A stretch of DNA of 64,000 nucleotides. Source: Chloroflexota bacterium. Its GTDB lineage: Bacteria; Chloroflexota; Ktedonobacteria; Ktedonobacterales; Ktedonobacteraceae. The translations under genes and the position numbers were made by a program. Below, in pieces: positions 36,111 through 45,167 of the stretch. Every line of letters begins with the position of its first letter. Positions within the stretch are counted from its first letter, which is position 1. The stretch is from positions 1-64,000 of the forward strand of contig CADDZH010000007.1 in the NCBI GenBank assembly GCA_902812455.1. Reading direction: 5' to 3'. The notes beneath the pieces were generated by a model. It was not told where the DNA came from, made no database searches, and saw nothing but the letters and a program-made list of their open reading frames with translations.

Positions 36111-36147
36111 GCTCCTGCTCTTGTATGATTGCTCCTGCTCTTGTATG
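36111..36147. repeat. 17-bp direct repeat upstream of the AAA+ gene
   Basis: GCTCCTGCTCTTGTATG occurs twice (36111-36127 and 36131-36147) with a 20-base period, just upstream of the AAA+ gene start. The copy nearer the gene contains its AGGAG ribosome-binding site, so the duplication also duplicated the site. It may be a slippage event or a paired regulatory element. Confidence 0.6.
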
Positions 36148-36376
36148 TCGCAAGCCGTTGGCAAAACTGAACGACGTTAAGTATATCATGCCTTGTAGGG
36201 AAAGTTCTATCAATCAGGCTCAACGTCTCTAAACATCACTCTTGCCAGCGCAGAGCTCTCCCGAAAGAGCCAAGTCCGCAGAAGAACTAGAAGTTTCCTC
36301 TGCCTTGCCATAGTGGATGCAAGCGAAATGTTGCGACTTTCTACCATGAGTCTGCTTCACAGTTGTTACCAATTCT

Positions 36377-37585
36377 TCACAGGTGGAACTGCCTAGCTCT
36401 CTCTCCTGCGCGTGGTTCTCGTAGTGAGAGGACGAGTAACAGGGGCAGGAGAAGCATGACCACGAGGAGCGTGGGAATGGTTTCAGACGTAAAGCTGCTT
36501 TGGATGCCTAAGAGGGTCATAGCCATGGGTTGTCCAACTTGATAGCAGATAACCATGAGAAAGATACCAATGACGATAGCGAGAGCGCCCCTCATCATCA
36601 CAGCCAGCAGAGAGCGAGCTGTCTTGTCCCGTCCTGCTGCGCCAAAAAGAGGGAAACCTGCTATCAAGCCAACCACGGCGTCCCCTATGACGATTGGCCA
36701 ATAGACGCGAGGATGCGATGTATTAAGCGGGACGCTGTTCAGCATCCCGTAATTACTGAGCAGCCAGTAGGGAACATGGGCAAGGGTGCTGATGGCGTAA
36801 TTGAGGAAGCTGCCTATCCCACCGGTCACCAGTCCCACCAAGGGACCGTAGACAATGCCGAAATACAGCACAAGGACGATTCCTGGAAACACGATTTCAA
36901 CGTTCTCTTCTCCAGGCCCTTCCCAAAGGATGTAGAGGTTGCTGAGCACACTGTAGAGCATGATTCCCACAGTCATTGCCAGGATGTGGCGTTTATCAAT
37001 ATTCCATACGCTCTCTTGCTCATCCACCTCCTCTTGACTCGATGGTCTTCCTCCTGTACTTTCTCTTGGCTGATATTCATTGACAGGTTGTTCTGTCCCG
37101 GGAGAATCAGGCAGGTGATCGCGATGAAGAGCGGCTCCTGAGCGCTGTTCTGCCTTAAGAGCAGTAAGGGCCATGGCACCTCCACTCAGCAGAAAACCGA
37201 ACAGGAGGAGCCAGGAGCCCGTAAACAAAAGAGAAACCAAAATGGAAAACAATTGTGGAATGTTCAGAAGTGTTGCCCCGGTGTCCATGAAAAGATGGAG
37301 GAAGATATACACCTGAGCGAGCAGCCCTACACTCGCTGCATAAAGACCCAGGCCACCAAGCACAGGCGAGAATGGACGGAACAAGGCGGCTGCGCTTAAG
37401 CCGAATACCGCCAGTGCTGCCAGCAGAACCAACGCTACCATCGGGTCCACAATCCCCTGCCAGGCGATACTGTTCCATTCGCTCAGATAACTGTTCCAGG
37501 GCAGAAAGAAGAACTTGAGGACAATGATACTTCCCACAAGGCCGAGAATCGGGCCAAGACGGATAGACGAGAACGGCTGCTGCAT
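36377..37585 (-). CDS. Polytopic membrane protein with ECF-type C-terminal half
   Basis: It encodes 402 residues. Residues ~1-150 hold four hydrophobic helices. A polar linker of ~60 residues follows. The second half (HILAMTVGIMLYSVLSN, VFPGIVLVLYFGIVYGPLVGLVTGGIGSFLNYAI, GDAVVGLIAGFPLFG) resembles the substrate-binding S component of ECF vitamin transporters. AAGAGGTG sets the start at MQQPFSS; the longer frame lacks a site. No ECF ATPase or T subunit is nearby. It could use a shared module encoded elsewhere or be only distantly related. Confidence 0.65.
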   Translation of the reverse strand: MQQPFSSIRLGPILGLVGSIIVLKFFFLPWNSYLSEWNSIAWQGIVDPMVALVLLAALAVFGLSAAALFRPFSPVLGGLGLYAASVGLLAQVYIFLHLFMDTGATLLNIPQLFSILVSLLFTGSWLLLFGFLLSGGAMALTALKAEQRSGAALHRDHLPDSPGTEQPVNEYQPRESTGGRPSSQEEVDEQESVWNIDKRHILAMTVGIMLYSVLSNLYILWEGPGEENVEIVFPGIVLVLYFGIVYGPLVGLVTGGIGSFLNYAISTLAHVPYWLLSNYGMLNSVPLNTSHPRVYWPIVIGDAVVGLIAGFPLFGAAGRDKTARSLLAVMMRGALAIVIGIFLMVICYQVGQPMAMTLLGIQSSFTSETIPTLLVVMLLLPLLLVLSLREPRAGERARQFHL

Positions 37586-37899
37586 GCAACACCTCTTGTT
37601 CTTTCTCTTCGCCTGGCCTAAAGAGCCGGGCGAAAGGGCCACGACGAAGCGGAAAGTGCGAACGCTTCATGCACGGCAAACGAGCGAGCAAACAGGAGCA
37701 GTGTGCGACTCCACAACGGTCATGCACACAGAAGGGCTGATGGCCCATCAGTTCCCCTTCGGATGGGAGACGCCCAACCTAGCCGGGCCCACTCCTCATT
37801 CACTATAGCATACTGTGCGAGCCAAAAGCGTGGCCTTGCGACCATGTATGGATGCACTCGCGTTCACTTGTTCATGGCTACCTGGACGGCACATATCCC
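37586..37899. other. Intergenic region
   Basis: About 310 bases between two minus-strand genes. It should contain the promoter of the membrane protein gene and the end of the kinase transcript. I see no RNA gene, clear hairpin or coding sequence in it. Confidence 0.35.
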
Positions 37900-39993
37900 T
37901 TATGGCGCCTCCCACACCTGCACGGTCTCATCATCAGATCCCGAGGCAAGCCACCTACCATCCGGCGACCACGTTACCCCGGCCACTGCCGCTGTGTGCC
38001 CATGATACGTGAAAGGAAACTGGCCATTCTCCAGATTGTGCACCTGCACCGTGGTATCCAGGGAGGCCGAGGCGAGGCGCTTGCCCTGAGGCGACCAGGC
38101 CACTGTTGTCACGCTATCGGTATGCCCGTGATACGTCAAGATAGTCACCCCTTTTGTCGCATCCCAGATCTGCACGGTGCGATCCCAGGAGCCTGAAGCG
38201 ATGCGCCTGCCACTAGGTGACCACGCCACCGCTGCCACGCTATCGGTATGCCCTCGATAGCTAAAGATATAGCGGCCATCCTTCGCATTCCACACCTGCG
38301 CCATGTGATCGGCGGAGGCTGAGACGATGCGCCTGCCATCAGGTGACCACGCCACTGCCATTACAGCCGCTGCATGTCCACGATAGGTCAAGATAGGCCG
38401 GCCAGTGCTCGCATCCCAGACCTGCACGGTATCATCGGAGGAAGCCGAGGCGATGCGTTTGCCATCCGGCGACCATGCCAGCGCCGTCACCGTATCTTTG
38501 TGCCCTTGATACGTCAAAACATGCCCGCTATACACTGCTGGTTGCTTCAGCACGAGATTCCCGCCATTGGTCGCATCCCATACCTGTACGCTGTGATCCC
38601 AGGAACCTGAGGCGATACGCCTGCCGTCAGGCGACCAGGCTACCGCGCTCACAGGTGCCGAGTGCCCGCGATAGATCAAGACATGCCCAAAATCGCTTGC
38701 ATCCCATACCTGCACGGTAGTATCCAGGCAGGCCGAGGCAATCCGCCCGCTATGAGGCGCCCAGGCTACCGCCGTCACTGCTTGTGGAGAGCGATACGTC
38801 ATACTCTGCCAGTCCTGAGCTGGGGAGAAAGGGAAACCGGGAAATGAATGGGGAAGAGAAGCTTTGTTCCACCAGAGACTGCCTCCTACCACTATGGCAG
38901 CGGTCAGCGTACCGAGGCCAACCAGCATATGGCGCCGGCTGATGCCGTGCCTGGAAGGGCTGGTCCCAGATGGCGCGGGCCACTGCATCTGGATGGCTTG
39001 CTGGCCTGCCAGTGAAGAAGGCGGATTCTGCGGCGTGGGTGGCCACCAGATGCGTGTCGCGTCCTGCATCTCCCGTTCGTGCCTGATCGCTTCGAGTACA
39101 TTAGCTACCTCCCGCACGCTTGCCGGCCGCTCGACTGGATCAGGCGAGAGCATGCGCTGCACCAGGGCGGCCAGTTCAGTTTCCCAGGTCTCTGAGCCTA
39201 GGGACAAGGGGAGCAGGCCAAAGGGCTGCTCAGCCGGGTCCTGCCCTGAGAGCAGCAGGTGCAGCAGCGCGCCCAGGCTGTAGATATCGCTTTGCGGCGT
39301 GGTCTGCTCCCGCCCGTACTGCTCAGGAGCGGCATAGCCTGGCGAGCCCAGCGGCTGGGTGTCATGGGCCTGCCCCGGACGGAAGTGGCGAGCGATGCCG
39401 AAGTCGATCAAGCAGAGGGTGCCGCCAGAGGTGCGCATGATATTGCCCGGCTTGAGGTCGCGGAAGATCACCGGCGGCTGGCGGGTGTGCAGGTATTCCA
39501 GCACGTGGCAAAGCTGCACCCCCGTGGCCAGCGTCTCATCGAGCTGGAGGGGATGGCTCTGGGTGATACGCCTGTGCAGGTAGACTTCCAGGGTGATTCC
39601 CTCCACATACTCCATGACCAGATACCAGTGATCGCGATCACTGAAATGGTCATAGAGCTGCGGCACCTGGGGATGGCGCAGCGCGGAGAGCAAGCGCAGC
39701 TCACGATTGAAGGTATCGGTGGCTTCAATCGTCTCCTTGGCGCTAAGAGCGCGCAGTGAGATCTGTTTGATGGCTACCTCGCGCCCGCTCTGCCGATCGC
39801 GTGCTCGATAGACCATGCTGAAGCCACCGGCGCCGAGGATCGCGCCGAGCTGGTAGCGGCCGTGCAACAACACGTCTCCTGGCACTTCCCGGCCATTGCT
39901 GCCAGCATCCAGGAACTGTCCACAGGCAAAACAGTGCGTTTGCCCTGGTTCGTTGGCTGCCCCACATGCCGGGCAGAATTGTGTCGAAATCAT
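37900..39993 (-). CDS. Ser/Thr protein kinase with zinc ribbon and WD40 propeller
   Basis: It encodes 697 residues. An N-terminal zinc ribbon (CPACGAAN, CFACG) precedes a Hanks-type kinase: glycine loop GAGGFSMVYRARD, catalytic Lys in VAIKQI, FRDLKPGN (Phe for the usual His of HRD, Arg kept), and LIDFGIAR. A Pro/Ser linker and one transmembrane helix (LVGLGTLTAAIVVGGSLWW) follow. Seven WD40 repeats come last, each with a GH pair, SPDG(R/K)RIAS and a D-x-VQVWDA end, enough for one closed propeller outside the membrane. It probably senses an external ligand or protein and signals by phosphorylation. Neighbours do not reveal the target. Confidence 0.92.
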   Translation of the reverse strand: MISTQFCPACGAANEPGQTHCFACGQFLDAGSNGREVPGDVLLHGRYQLGAILGAGGFSMVYRARDRQSGREVAIKQISLRALSAKETIEATDTFNRELRLLSALRHPQVPQLYDHFSDRDHWYLVMEYVEGITLEVYLHRRITQSHPLQLDETLATGVQLCHVLEYLHTRQPPVIFRDLKPGNIMRTSGGTLCLIDFGIARHFRPGQAHDTQPLGSPGYAAPEQYGREQTTPQSDIYSLGALLHLLLSGQDPAEQPFGLLPLSLGSETWETELAALVQRMLSPDPVERPASVREVANVLEAIRHEREMQDATRIWWPPTPQNPPSSLAGQQAIQMQWPAPSGTSPSRHGISRRHMLVGLGTLTAAIVVGGSLWWNKASLPHSFPGFPFSPAQDWQSMTYRSPQAVTAVAWAPHSGRIASACLDTTVQVWDASDFGHVLIYRGHSAPVSAVAWSPDGRRIASGSWDHSVQVWDATNGGNLVLKQPAVYSGHVLTYQGHKDTVTALAWSPDGKRIASASSDDTVQVWDASTGRPILTYRGHAAAVMAVAWSPDGRRIVSASADHMAQVWNAKDGRYIFSYRGHTDSVAAVAWSPSGRRIASGSWDRTVQIWDATKGVTILTYHGHTDSVTTVAWSPQGKRLASASLDTTVQVHNLENGQFPFTYHGHTAAVAGVTWSPDGRWLASGSDDETVQVWEAP

Positions 39994-40366
39994 CGTGATC
40001 GTCCTCCTCCAGGAGCAAGGGGGTCACCATGCCGTGTCCTTCAGCAGTATAGCCCAGGCAGAGATGGCTGTCCAGCAGTGGGGCTGTGTATCTGTGTACT
40101 TCCCTGATCCCCTGCTGGCCTGTCTGCTCAACCATGCTTCCCTTCAGCAGGGCAGAGAGGAGTATCCCAATCTCGATCGACTCAAACAGAATCCCAGGCC
40201 ATGGACGGTTTTGCTGATCTAGACAGGGATGGCCTCTCATGCTACACTCAGGACGGGTTCCCATAGCAGTGTTCCGTATTGCGTGACACTCCCTAGTTTG
40301 GGCCTCTCGCCGCACGCGGAACGCATGGGTGGTGGGCTGTACAAAGCCTGCTTCGTGGAGAAGGCT
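39994..40366. other. Divergent intergenic region
   Basis: About 370 bases between the kinase gene and the broken plus-strand gene. It should hold promoters for both. An in-frame extension of the plus gene back to 40229 lacks a ribosome-binding site. No other structure seen. Confidence 0.35.
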
Positions 40367-41779
40367 ATGCAAGATGCTGAATCTGAGCAGCCACAAGATG
40401 ACCTGGGCCTTGAGGTGACCGATATAGACCAGACGGACACGGCAGCGCCCATCTCGGAGTCATCGCATACAGCGCTCCGGTCGCGATCTGCATCTCGCCG
40501 CAGGTGGCAACTTGCCTTTACTGCTGCTCTTGTGATCCTCGCTATACTCGTCATTCTGGTGACCACTGCTCCTGCGCGCAATCTGGTCGTAGGCGTGTTC
40601 ATGCGCATGGCGCCTAGCTCCACGCCGACCCTCATCCCTGGGGTCGATCTCTTCTACTTCCAGGGTAGCCCTCCCTAGGGGCAGCTTTCAATTGATGGGC
40701 GCCTCGTGGCCCATCTCCCTATTATCCAGAAAGAGCCGCCCTTACGCTTATCGCCAGGCCAGCATGTGCTGGTATGGCAGGCCAGGCCATTTCTGAGGCA
40801 ACAATGTACACTCTCGGTGCCGCCCAGGTATGGGGATAGCTGTCCAGAGAACGAGACCGTGGAGCTACGCTCTCACCTGGTCGTCTGGGTGATCAGGTTC
40901 GCGGTCTCGCTCAGCCTCCTGCCTGAGAAGCAGCGCGTGGCTCTCGTTCAGGTGACGCAGGCGGCCCTGGATGCCCAGCCATTGACGGAGACGGTGCATC
41001 CAGGAGAGCTGTATGCGCTCGCTCCACAAGACCCCGCGTGCAAGTGGGCCCCTGGAGAGCCGAGATGTTATGGGATGGCGAAGCAGCCGCTGCAGGCCCG
41101 GCTCGTCTGGCAATTGGATACGGATGCCACCCTGGACGAACCATGTGTCAACCCCAAGCCTGGCCCTGGCTGCGTTATAGAGGGTCAGAACTGCCACCTG
41201 TTCTGTACTGCCTCATCTGCCGGGCAAGCATGGGATGTGGTGGTGCCGGTGCGTGTCATGTGGACGTTTGCCACCCAGGATGGGCATGTGCTTGACCAGG
41301 GAGTGCCGGATATGAGCCCGTCGGATCCCGCAAGCGGCGCTGTCGTCACCAGCGCTGCTGTCGATGAGGCGCTGATGCCGCTCGGCATTACCTGGGATGG
41401 CTCAGTCTGGCATGCTGCCCCTGACATAGACGTGCATAGTTCGGGTTACACTAATCCGGTCTGCACAGCAGCCCAGCTTGAAGTCCAGGGGCTTGAGCCG
41501 CCAGCCGATGCAAGTGGAGAGCCGGTCTACCTGCAATGGCACTTTGCCTCCAGTGCCGTTCCTGCCGCAGGCTGTGTGGCAGAAGGAACTCCGCAGTTCT
41601 TTGCGAGTATGACACCGACACCAACGCATGCTGCGCCTTTTCTTGCTCTTTGCCTGCATCGCTTTGGGTTGCTGCTGGCCGTGAATGAGGTAGCACAGCA
41701 TGCCTGGGGTCTCCCACGAGCCGATGGGTATGAGCAGGCATTGGCTCGGCAGTGGGCGGCTGGTATGGTAGAGTCTTGA
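40367..41779 (+). pseudogene. Membrane-anchored extracytoplasmic protein interrupted by an amber stop
   Basis: GGAGAAGG precedes the ATG. The first 103 codons give a polar N-terminus, one transmembrane helix (LAFTAALVILAILVILVTT) and VDLFYFQGSPP, then TAG at 40676-40678. The same frame is open on both sides: it continues GQLSIDGRLVAHLPIIQKEP and runs 357 more codons from the next usable start, with paired Cys and a Pro/Asp-rich extracellular character. A single G-to-A change from TGG (Trp) would explain it. The gene is therefore probably a recent pseudogene. Amber read-through or a sequencing error are alternatives. Function unknown. Confidence 0.7.
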
Positions 41780-41950
41780 GGAGCAAACCCGCGCAGCCAA
41801 AGAGCAGGTGTGCGCCCTCATGCAGACCGGTCATTCATGGCAGGAAGTCTCGAGCATAGTGCATCCAGGTCAATCGGAGGGACTCCTATTCAGAAAAATA
41901 CCGTTTTGTATGGATGGAAGGAGAACATCCAAAATGGGAATGCGAGTTCT
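41772..41950 (+). pseudogene. Transposase N-terminal fragment
   Basis: A frame overlapping the end of the preceding gene reads EEQTRAAKEQVCALMQTGHS, then WQEVSSIV, and decays. This matches the start of the HTH-type transposases of the kind encoded at 26.3 kb (a basic helix followed by the first HTH). Nothing of the catalytic part remains. It sits 80 bases before the tyrosine recombinase gene, marking a rearrangement hotspot. Confidence 0.45.
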
Positions 41951-42031
41951 GTGACCTCTCGTTCTTGATGCATAGATTATAGCCAGGAGTGAAATCCTGA
42001 TAATAATTGGCTGAAAGAGAGAAAGAAACAG

Positions 42032-43000
42032 ATGAAACAGAAGGCAACGGTGCAGGCATTTCCAGGCCGGGCTCTTGACGAGTGGCTGGCGGACTATCGC
42101 GTGGCGCTCTCCGGCAAAGACGAGTCCACTATTGACGCCTACCTGCGCGTCATGCGCCGGTTCGCACTCTGGCTGGCCGAACGTCCCGGCAATGCCGGGC
42201 AGTTCTACCCCCAGAGCATCACGCGCACAGCAGTCGATATGTATCTATCCACGCTAGGGAGCGCGAGCCACAAGAATCTTGCTCGTTCTGCGCTCTCCGG
42301 CTTTTGCACCTGGCTCATTGAGGAACAAGGCATTCTAGAAAAGAACCCGGCACGCGGTATTATGATCCCGCCGCAGGCTCAGCTTGCTCCGCGCATCTTG
42401 AGCGAAGATCAACGCTACGTGCTGCGCGACCTGGTAGACCGCGAATCCGACCTGCGAGGCAAGGCCGCCTTTGCGCTCGGCTATTGGGCAGGCTGCCGGG
42501 TGAGCGATGTGTCCTGGCTGCTCCTGGACCACCTGCATGTGACGCAAAAAGCCGGGTGGATGCTCGTTGGGCATAAGGGTGGGAAGCAACGCGAAGTTGA
42601 CCTGACCAACGAAGCTCGCCGGGCGCAGCTAGAATATGTCGAGAGCGGTGAGCGCAAAGCCAGCGGCTATGTGTTTACGTCGCAGCGCATGAAACAGCGG
42701 CTCTCGCAGGGGGAAATCGATGGCTGGCGCTGGAGCGAGGATGGCATCCACGTGTGGTGGCAAGGGATAAAGGAGCGAGCACGACAGAAGGAAGCAGAGT
42801 TGATCGGGGATGTGACCTTTCACGACCTGCGGCATGACTTTGCCCACCGGGCGCGTGAAGCCGGATGGAGCCTGGAAGAAGTGGCCTATTACCTTGGGCA
42901 TATTACGAAATCAGGCGCGCCAGCGATCCGGACAACAGCGCGGTATACGCAGGTGAGCAGGGAGCAAGTGAAGGGCAAGCTGAAAGCCATCAAAGGGTAA
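42032..43000 (+). CDS. Tyrosine recombinase/integrase
   Basis: It encodes 322 residues. The N-terminal SAM-like core-binding domain is at ~1-110 (DEWLADYRVALSGKDESTIDAYLRVMRRFALWL). The catalytic domain has the full set: Arg in GCRVSD, Lys in GHKGGKQREV, HDLRHDFAHRA, LGH and the nucleophile Tyr in TARYTQ. It performs site-specific strand exchange as an integrase or resolvase. It opens an accessory block containing an ArfB-like gene, a HEPN/MNT pair and an HNH nuclease. No flanking att repeat was identified. Confidence 0.9.
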   Translation: MKQKATVQAFPGRALDEWLADYRVALSGKDESTIDAYLRVMRRFALWLAERPGNAGQFYPQSITRTAVDMYLSTLGSASHKNLARSALSGFCTWLIEEQGILEKNPARGIMIPPQAQLAPRILSEDQRYVLRDLVDRESDLRGKAAFALGYWAGCRVSDVSWLLLDHLHVTQKAGWMLVGHKGGKQREVDLTNEARRAQLEYVESGERKASGYVFTSQRMKQRLSQGEIDGWRWSEDGIHVWWQGIKERARQKEAELIGDVTFHDLRHDFAHRAREAGWSLEEVAYYLGHITKSGAPAIRTTARYTQVSREQVKGKLKAIKG

Positions 43001-43132
43001 TTGAAGTGAGCATGATGATCAGGGAGTGAGTCGTTTTCTGGATTACGCAAGTAGCACGAGATGTACCAGGCTTGCGGCGATTGCTGCATGCGTGGGCCTT
43101 CTGGACAGCATAATCTCTATGGAGAACAAGAC

Positions 43133-43504
43133 ATGATAGGAAGGCAAACAGTGACTGAACGATATCCAACCGACCGCCAATCGTTAGAGCGCGATAGCGC
43201 TATCGAGTATTCCATTGCCAGTGGGCCCGGTGGGCAGCATCGCAACAAGGTTGCAACGGGCAGGCGACTGGTGCACCGTCCCAGCGGAATCATGGTGATG
43301 GCTACGGAACGGCGATCACAACAGGCCAACCGCGAAGCTGCTTTCGCACGTCTGGCTGAACGGTTGGAGCAACGGCAGCGCGTCTTCGCTCGACGCAAAC
43401 CTACACGTCCGACCCCCGCCAGCCGCGTGCAGAGGCTCACTGCCAAGCGGCGCACAGGGCTAATCAAAAAGCTGAGAGCTAGCCCCGTAGATAACCAAGA
43501 CTAA
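43133..43504 (+). CDS. ArfB-like peptidyl-tRNA hydrolase (release-factor fold)
   Basis: It encodes 123 residues with the class-I release-factor GGQ motif in IASGPGGQHRNKVATGRRLVH, the catalytic loop that hydrolyses peptidyl-tRNA on the ribosome. There is no codon-recognition domain. The basic C-terminal tail (SRVQRLTAKRRTGLIKKLR) is like the tail ArfB/YaeJ inserts in the empty mRNA channel. GGAG precedes the ATG. Role: rescue of stalled ribosomes. It is a single gene in an accessory block; PrfH-like repair factors are an alternative, but they are longer. Confidence 0.82.
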   Translation: MIGRQTVTERYPTDRQSLERDSAIEYSIASGPGGQHRNKVATGRRLVHRPSGIMVMATERRSQQANREAAFARLAERLEQRQRVFARRKPTRPTPASRVQRLTAKRRTGLIKKLRASPVDNQD

Positions 43505-43628
43505 CATGTTCCCCGATCTTTGTATGTTTTAAGAACTCCCTCGCACCCTGCAGCGCGTTCGTTGCTCACACAATGCCAGTAATCGCCGGTTGCAGGTTCA
43601 CCATAAATCGTATCGCTGTCAGGTGCTA

Positions 43629-43637
43629 TGATATAAT
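43629..43637 (+). promoter_or_regulatory. Extended -10 promoter (TGATATAAT)
   Basis: A perfect TGnTATAAT lies about 50 bases upstream of the HEPN-like gene in otherwise mixed sequence. No consensus -35 is visible. It probably drives the HEPN/MNT pair. Confidence 0.5.
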
Positions 43638-43687
43638 CATGCTGAATGGAACTGAATTAATGTGTTTTCAACAAGTAAGGATACACC

Positions 43688-44029
43688 ATGAAAGCCGAAG
43701 CCCATCGCAGCCACGCAGAGAGCCTGGAACGAGCCATTGCCCTCGCACGCCCTGATCCAGCGACCTCTGTCGCCATTATTGAAAATGCCTGGGGGGCGGC
43801 TTACCATTGGATCAGCTACGGATGCATGCAGAAGTACCAGCAGCACCGAGACAAGCACCAGGGGTTAACCGCCTATCTGGTGGGTCTGGGGGAGCAACGG
43901 CTGGCTCAATGGTGGCGCAATTTTGAGGATATCCGACAGGCAGGGTTTTACGGCAACCAGGCGGGTGAGAGCGAAGTCCAGGAAGCGCTCGCTCTGCTTG
44001 AGCGTATTCGGACATGGGCAACGACTTAG
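43688..44029 (+). CDS. HEPN-like protein (putative toxin of a HEPN/MNT pair)
   Basis: A small all-helical protein of 113 residues (HAESLERAIALARPDPATSVA; AAYHWISYGCMQKYQQHRDKH; WRNFEDIRQAGFYG). The pattern resembles HEPN-domain proteins, and the gene pairs with a minimal nucleotidyltransferase 12 bases downstream, the typical HEPN/MNT toxin-antitoxin order. The canonical RNase motif RxxxxH is not clear; Arg and His occur close together in HRDKH. Toxicity by RNA cleavage is therefore not assured. It could also be just a structural partner of the transferase. Confidence 0.55.
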   Translation: MKAEAHRSHAESLERAIALARPDPATSVAIIENAWGAAYHWISYGCMQKYQQHRDKHQGLTAYLVGLGEQRLAQWWRNFEDIRQAGFYGNQAGESEVQEALALLERIRTWATT

Positions 44030-44041
44030 AAGGAAGGGCTT

Positions 44042-44494
44042 ATGAAAAGGGCATCTATTCCCGCCTGGCTTGACGAGGCGACAGCGGCTCTGGTCAAAGA
44101 TACCGTGAACCTGCTGATCAAGCGGCATGCTGATATCTTGTTGGCCGTGATTCTCTTCGGGTCTGTGGCCCGCCATGACGAGCGGCCTCTGGACGATCCC
44201 TCTCCAAGTGATGTGGACCTGCTGGCCATCTTTGACACGAGCGATCGCCTCGTCAGGCCCTATCGGGACGACATCTTTGCGACCATCATCGATGCGTGCG
44301 CCCTTCACCTTGATGCCCCACGGGAGGCCAATGTGCTCCTCTCTGATCGGGCGATGCAGACCTGGGACTCCATGTTCCTCGATAATCTCGCTCGCGACGG
44401 TATCCTGCTCTATGCTCGTGGTTCCCTCCCCGCTCCACTGGCTGCAAGACAGTCCCTTCAAGGTGTTCTTGAAGACAAAGGCGTCACACTTTAA
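44042..44494 (+). CDS. MNT-type nucleotidyltransferase (putative antitoxin)
   Basis: It encodes 150 residues of the Pol-beta nucleotidyltransferase fold. The site is ILFGSVARHDERPLDDPSPSDVDLLAIF: GS, then the DxD metal pair after an insertion of several residues longer than in most MNT proteins. In HEPN/MNT systems the transferase AMPylates and silences the HEPN partner encoded beside it. GAAGG lies upstream of the ATG. The close 12-base spacing supports one transcript. Confidence 0.75.
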   Translation: MKRASIPAWLDEATAALVKDTVNLLIKRHADILLAVILFGSVARHDERPLDDPSPSDVDLLAIFDTSDRLVRPYRDDIFATIIDACALHLDAPREANVLLSDRAMQTWDSMFLDNLARDGILLYARGSLPAPLAARQSLQGVLEDKGVTL

Positions 44495-44597
44495 GACCCC
44501 TACTACCGGTACTTTGTTGAGAGCGGATTTTCCCGCGAATGACGGCAACTAGGCACTGCAGTGTCGCAGGAAGAATCCAGAACAGAGAGGTGTATGC

Positions 44598-45167
44598 ATG
44601 GCCAAGTTATTACGCCCATCAGTCATACGCTCGTCGGAATGGTACAAGCGTGAAGAACATAACCAGCAGGAGTGGAGACACATAAGGGAGCAGGTCTTAA
44701 AGAGGGATAACTGGACATGCGTCTACTGTGGGTTTCGTGCCTTTAAATTTATGATGGTCAACCATATCGGGCCGGAAGATATCCACGATCCAGCAAATCT
44801 TGAAACTGTCTGCAAACCCTGTCATGCCGTGCTCCATATCGGTATTAATGCCATGAACGGCTATGTGAGTGTTATTGAATCAAGTGCAGATCAGGCGCAA
44901 ATTGTGCGTGCAACCCGCCGGCTCGTATGTATGCGTACTCCCTGGACCGAAATTGAGAAGAAAATCCTGGAGCAGTTTTTAAAGCCCGGCGGCAAAGTAT
45001 ACAGCCAGGAAGAATCAATTGGATGGGCAAACAGGATGCTGGCCTCTATCCCCAAGGAAGGATTTCGCGGATATTTACCTGACGGCTTGGCCATCGTCTT
45101 TCACGAAGAAGGCCCTTGGAAGGAGTTTCCTGAAGCGGTACATAAATGGGGATGCCGGAACTTTTAG
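44598..45167 (+). CDS. HNH endonuclease domain protein
   Basis: It encodes 189 residues. The HNH/zinc motif is WTCVYCGFRAFKFMMVNHIG followed by DPANLETVCKPCHAVLH: two CxxC pairs, the catalytic His, Asn and the final His. The rest (about 100 residues) is a helical C-terminal part with no recognised fold. It may cut DNA as a homing, restriction or repair nuclease. No methyltransferase is next to it. AGAGAGGTG precedes the ATG. Confidence 0.8.
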   Translation: MAKLLRPSVIRSSEWYKREEHNQQEWRHIREQVLKRDNWTCVYCGFRAFKFMMVNHIGPEDIHDPANLETVCKPCHAVLHIGINAMNGYVSVIESSADQAQIVRATRRLVCMRTPWTEIEKKILEQFLKPGGKVYSQEESIGWANRMLASIPKEGFRGYLPDGLAIVFHEEGPWKEFPEAVHKWGCRNF

